Position numbers and translations under genes: made by a program. From positions 186,001 through 250,000 of the forward strand of contig JAZDFC010000095.1 in assembly GCA_043808235.1 (NCBI GenBank): DNA of 64,000 nt, given 5' to 3'. This stretch comes from JAZDFC01 sp043808235. GTDB taxonomy: Bacteria; Bacteroidota; Ignavibacteria; Ignavibacteriales; Melioribacteraceae. Under the pieces are notes generated by a model, which did not search any database, was not told the DNA's origin, and was given only the letters and a program-made list of their open reading frames with translations. This document shows, piece by piece, positions 61,360-64,000 of this stretch; positions within the stretch are counted from its first letter, which is position 1, and the number at the start of each line of letters is the position of its first letter.

Positions 61360-61617
61360 TTAATCTGGGGTAATTCGTTTGATGTGTTTCTTTATAGATT
61401 CTTTAAAGAACTTACCGGTTTTCAAGTCGCTTTTTGCATCGCGAATTGCCGTATCAAGCACACATTCGCTTAGATAATTGTATTTTTCAATCGGGATAAT
61501 AACATATTTCTTTTTACCTCTGATTGATAAAAAAACTTCATTTCCGTCGGATGCGGCTTCATTAATGGCGGCAACACCGCGCACTTTTAAATCATTTGCT
61601 GTAATTGTTTGTTTCAT
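61360..61617 (-). CDS. Orphan Phd/YefM-type antitoxin
   Basis: 85 residues: MKQTITANDLKVRGVAAINEA start typical of the prevent-host-death fold (here split after residue 20), then GNEVFLSIRGKKKYVIIPIEKYN and a C-terminal toxin-binding tail ending HIKRITPD. Partner toxins of this family (RelE-like) normally follow directly; here 171 nt downstream up to nadB hold no toxin frame. A 34-codon frame upstream overlaps the antitoxin ATG by 4 nt (ATGA) and might be the remnant of something, but I cannot identify it. Confidence 0.8.
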   Translation of the reverse strand: MKQTITANDLKVRGVAAINEAASDGNEVFLSIRGKKKYVIIPIEKYNYLSECVLDTAIRDAKSDLKTGKFFKESIKKHIKRITPD

Positions 61618-61718
61618 TTTTCAACTATTTCTTTTACGCCGGTAATAGTCATAATAATCATACTTATAATCAAGCGGTTTTTAGATTTATAATAAATCCT
61701 CGGAATAGTATTCGTCGC

Positions 61719-62498
61719 TTATCTTTTCTCCAATATCCACAAAGCGCCGGTTAAGCGCTTATCAATTACCTCGCATTCTTCTTTTTGATTGGCAACATAT
61801 TCTCTTATTTCTTTTGCATGGGAAGGATGGCGTTCAATAATCTCTTCGCTGCGTTTTTCTATCATTCGCTGATAAGACAGATTTAATTCTCTTGTTTGCT
61901 CTTCGGGATAAATATATTCGCGCACAATTTTATCACCGCTGCTTGTAAGCTTTTTAATTGTATCTTCATATGAAAAATAAAGTTCGTAACCGGCGCGGTT
62001 TACCGGGGTATCTGTTTTTAAAAATCCATCATCAATTAAAATGTAGCCGCCGATCTTCACCGTGTTTCGCAACTTTTTTACTATCTCGTCGAATCCGCCA
62101 AGTATGCTTCCAAGTGAAATATACGAAACAAGATCGTAGTCCTTTTCGGTTTTAACGCTTTCGCGCAAATCGCCGAGGACAAATTTGCAAAGATGTTCCA
62201 CCTTGTACTCTTCCGCTTTTTGAATAGCAATTTCGAGAAATGGTTTGAAGGCATCAATGCCTTTTACTTTTAATCCAAGATTTTTTGCGAGTGTTACCGC
62301 CACAGCCCCTTTGCCGCAACCGAGGTCAAGAATTTTTGCGGCTTCTTTGTTGAGATTTAAAGTGGAAACCAATTCAAGAATTGTCTCCGGCTTACTGCCG
62401 AGCGCCCATAAATCAACAAGCAACTCTGGCAAAAAGCGCAATAGTTCCGGTTTTGCTTCGAGCGATTGAATCAATGATTCTTCGAGATGTTTTTCCAT
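61719..62498 (-). CDS. Class I SAM-dependent methyltransferase
   Basis: 259 residues from the ATG at 62498, which has AAGGA upstream; an in-frame TTG 60 nt earlier is less likely. SAM motif I is AKILDLGCGKGAVAVTLA, followed by KGIDAFKPF (acidic loop) and DYDLVSYISLG. The C-terminal region is helical with KRSEEIIERHPSHAKE. Substrate unknown; the family is general (Methyltransf_25-like). It lies upstream of the orphan antitoxin and is divergent from the glycosyltransferase. Confidence 0.82.
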   Translation of the reverse strand: MEKHLEESLIQSLEAKPELLRFLPELLVDLWALGSKPETILELVSTLNLNKEAAKILDLGCGKGAVAVTLAKNLGLKVKGIDAFKPFLEIAIQKAEEYKVEHLCKFVLGDLRESVKTEKDYDLVSYISLGSILGGFDEIVKKLRNTVKIGGYILIDDGFLKTDTPVNRAGYELYFSYEDTIKKLTSSGDKIVREYIYPEEQTRELNLSYQRMIEKRSEEIIERHPSHAKEIREYVANQKEECEVIDKRLTGALWILEKR

Positions 62499-62632
62499 TT
62501 TGGGTGTATCCTTTTTTTTCTCCAACTTTGGACGAACGAACAGCGTCCAAATATCCAAAGTTTTGTTTTTCTATCAAAGATATTAATTAATATCAATTGT
62601 TCGTCAGTGCAAATTATCCGTGGTTTATAAAT

Positions 62633-64000
62633 ATGAAAAGTAAATACTTATCAGTTGAAAATCTAACAAGTCCGAATGCAATTCTATTTTATTTATCTAT
62701 CTTCAAGTTTTTGCTTGTGCTAATCTTTGCGGGCAACTATGGTTTATTCCGTGATGAATATTACTATATCGCATGCTCCAAAAATCTTGCTTGGGGATTT
62801 GTGGACCAGCCTCCATTTAATGCTTTGATGCTCGCCTTATCCCGAATGTTATTCGGGGAATCGCTTCTCGCTATTAGAATACTTGCCTATATCGCAGGTG
62901 CTGCAATTGTGTTTGTATCCGGGTTAATTACCCGTGAATTTGGCGGCGGGAAGTTTGCACAATTTTTAACGGGATTGACTGTAATATTCAGCGGTGTTGT
63001 TTTGGGCAACAGCGGGTATTTTTCGATGAACGTATTCGACATTCTTTTTTCATCGATCATGTTTTACTATCTCATTAAACTTTTGAAAACCGGAAATAAA
63101 AAACTTTGGATTACAATCGGAATAATCTGTGGCGTTGGACTGATGAACAAGTTGTCGTTTCTGTTTCTTGGATTCGGTTTGGTAGTCGGACTTCTCTTTA
63201 CAAAGAACAGAAAGTATTTCTTGACCAAAGAGTTATGGATCGGCGGAGCGATTGCCGTATTGATGTTTCTGCCAAATGTTATCTGGCAAATCGTTAACGA
63301 CTTTCCAACTCTTGAATTCATGCACAACGCAACCATGTATAAAAACACTTCGATGGGTATCGGTGATTTTGCAATGGGAGCTTTGCTTGAGCTTAATCCC
63401 GGATATGTCTTGTTTGTTTTTACAGCTCTGTATTTCCTTTTTATAAATAGAGCCGGGAGAGAGTTTGCCGCAATCGGATGGTTGTTTGTTTCGGTGTTTC
63501 TTGTTTTCGTATTTAATAACGGGAAGCCATATTATATGGGTGTATTATACCCGGCAATGCTTGCCGCGGGAATCGTCGGCGCGGATTGTTTGATCGAAAG
63601 ATATTTGAGAAATTGGGTGAGACCGTTATTGCTTGTTTTGTTGATTCCATCGATGGCGTTTGTTACCCCGTTTGCCATTCCAATTCTCGAAGTTGATACA
63701 TTTGTAAAATATTCGGAATGGCTCGGAATAAAACCGGCAAGCGGAGAGAGGTCGGAACTTGGAATACTTCCACAATTCTATGCCGATAGATTTGGCTGGG
63801 AAGAAATGGTTCAAAAGGTTGCAGATGTATATAATGGATTACCTGATGAAGAGAAAAAGAAAGCATTAATTTTTGGACAAAATTACGGCGAAGCAGGCGC
63901 GATTGATTACTATGGAAAAAAATACGGGCTTCCGCAAGCAATTTCATCACATAATAATTACGCGTTGTGGGGATATCCGGAAGAATTCGACGGCTCGGTA
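62633..64000 (+). CDS. GT39/ArnT-type membrane glycosyltransferase, C-terminus beyond the window edge
   Basis: 456 codons from the ATG at 62633, open to the right edge. Polytopic: about ten membrane helices in the visible part. The first periplasmic loop has the catalytic acid pair GLFRDEYYY (Asp41, Glu42), the mark of the GT39/PMT_2 family that transfers sugars from polyprenyl-phosphate donors. VDQPPF and NGKPYYMG-type loops also fit. A soluble C-terminal domain begins near residue 360. Acceptor and donor are unknown. Confidence 0.88.
   Translation, partial: MKSKYLSVENLTSPNAILFYLSIFKFLLVLIFAGNYGLFRDEYYYIACSKNLAWGFVDQPPFNALMLALSRMLFGESLLAIRILAYIAGAAIVFVSGLITREFGGGKFAQFLTGLTVIFSGVVLGNSGYFSMNVFDILFSSIMFYYLIKLLKTGNKKLWITIGIICGVGLMNKLSFLFLGFGLVVGLLFTKNRKYFLTKELWIGGAIAVLMFLPNVIWQIVNDFPTLEFMHNATMYKNTSMGIGDFAMGALLELNPGYVLFVFTALYFLFINRAGREFAAIGWLFVSVFLVFVFNNGKPYYMGVLYPAMLAAGIVGADCLIERYLRNWVRPLLLVLLIPSMAFVTPFAIPILEVDTFVKYSEWLGIKPASGERSELGILPQFYADRFGWEEMVQKVADVYNGLPDEEKKKALIFGQNYGEAGAIDYYGKKYGLPQAISSHNNYALWGYPEEFDGSV

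Noticed and set aside
61618..61718. Toxin remnant upstream of the orphan antitoxin
   Set aside because: A 34-codon frame overlaps the antitoxin start, but its sequence is too short and too low in complexity to assign to RelE or another toxin.
1..64000. tRNA, rRNA, CRISPR array, riboswitch, IS element
   Set aside because: Reading the intergenic gaps by eye gave no cloverleaf, no regularly spaced repeats, no transposase and no known riboswitch core; a covariance search would be needed to exclude small RNAs fully.

Overview
The window reads as a piece of chromosome from a Gram-negative member of the Ignavibacteria (Bacteroidota/Chlorobi side of the FCB group). The evidence is a secreted protein ending in a type IX secretion sorting domain with the NYPNPFNP signature, small FCB-type families (DUF2795, DUF494, PSP1, GatB/YqeY, DUF2279), outer-membrane proteins (FadL, TolC, Wzi-like), low GC, and frequent TTG/GTG starts with 4-nt gene overlaps. 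No rRNA, tRNA, CRISPR array, prophage or insertion sequence was seen. The best promoters are sigma70-like (TTGACA, 17 nt, TATTTT).

Left part, 1-36592, almost all on the minus strand and mostly housekeeping: a beta-oxidation pair (thiolase, cut by the edge, and 3-hydroxyacyl-CoA dehydrogenase); an M23 peptidase, DUF2795, holB and PSP1 run; xerC/D, hpf and hprK; a very tight series trpS-scpA-scpB-rluB-PBP4-DUF2279-GT2-Wzi-ctp-ybeY-DUF494; an HNH gene that lacks a normal start codon; mnmA; a corC-small membrane protein-mlaD-ggt-acpS operon; ssb; a polyprenol-kinase-like gene; fadL with an SGNH lipoprotein; yqeY-cvpA-mutS2 fused into one operon with a biotin carboxylase and a biotin carrier; then an SDR gene and an endo/exonuclease-family lipoprotein.

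Middle part, 36693-50506, is more accessory. polA (plus) converges on a seven-gene drug-efflux-type operon: TetR repressor, HlyD lipoprotein, ABC ATPase, TolC, second ABC ATPase and two ABC-2 permeases. It resembles E. coli ybhGFSR with the double ATPase YbhF split into two genes and its own TolC added. An array of six GGAAAC/GTTTCC half-sites overlaps the repressor promoter. After a patatin-like phospholipase comes a tripartite hipB-hipS-hipT toxin-antitoxin locus, in which HipA is split in two. It is preceded by three 18-bp dyads with centres exactly 71 bp apart.

Right part, 50613-64000: an ECF sigma factor, an anti-sigma-like membrane protein with periplasmic HEAT repeats and a DUF4097 beta-solenoid protein form one operon closed by a clear terminator; a T9SS-exported SGNH esterase with a palindromic repeat inserted in its coding sequence; a TolB-like lipoprotein; a BASS-type transporter; a repeat-rich intergenic region; the complete nadB-nadC-nadA pathway with a strong promoter; an orphan Phd-type antitoxin; a methyltransferase; and a GT39-type membrane glycosyltransferase cut by the right edge.

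The most interesting signals are the hipBST locus with its evenly spaced operators (and trpS, target of the E. coli HipT kinase, in the same window), the operator array of the split efflux pump, a 19-bp palindrome filling the fadL promoter spacer, the Fe-S-type cysteine pattern in TrpS, and dispersed palindromic repeats.
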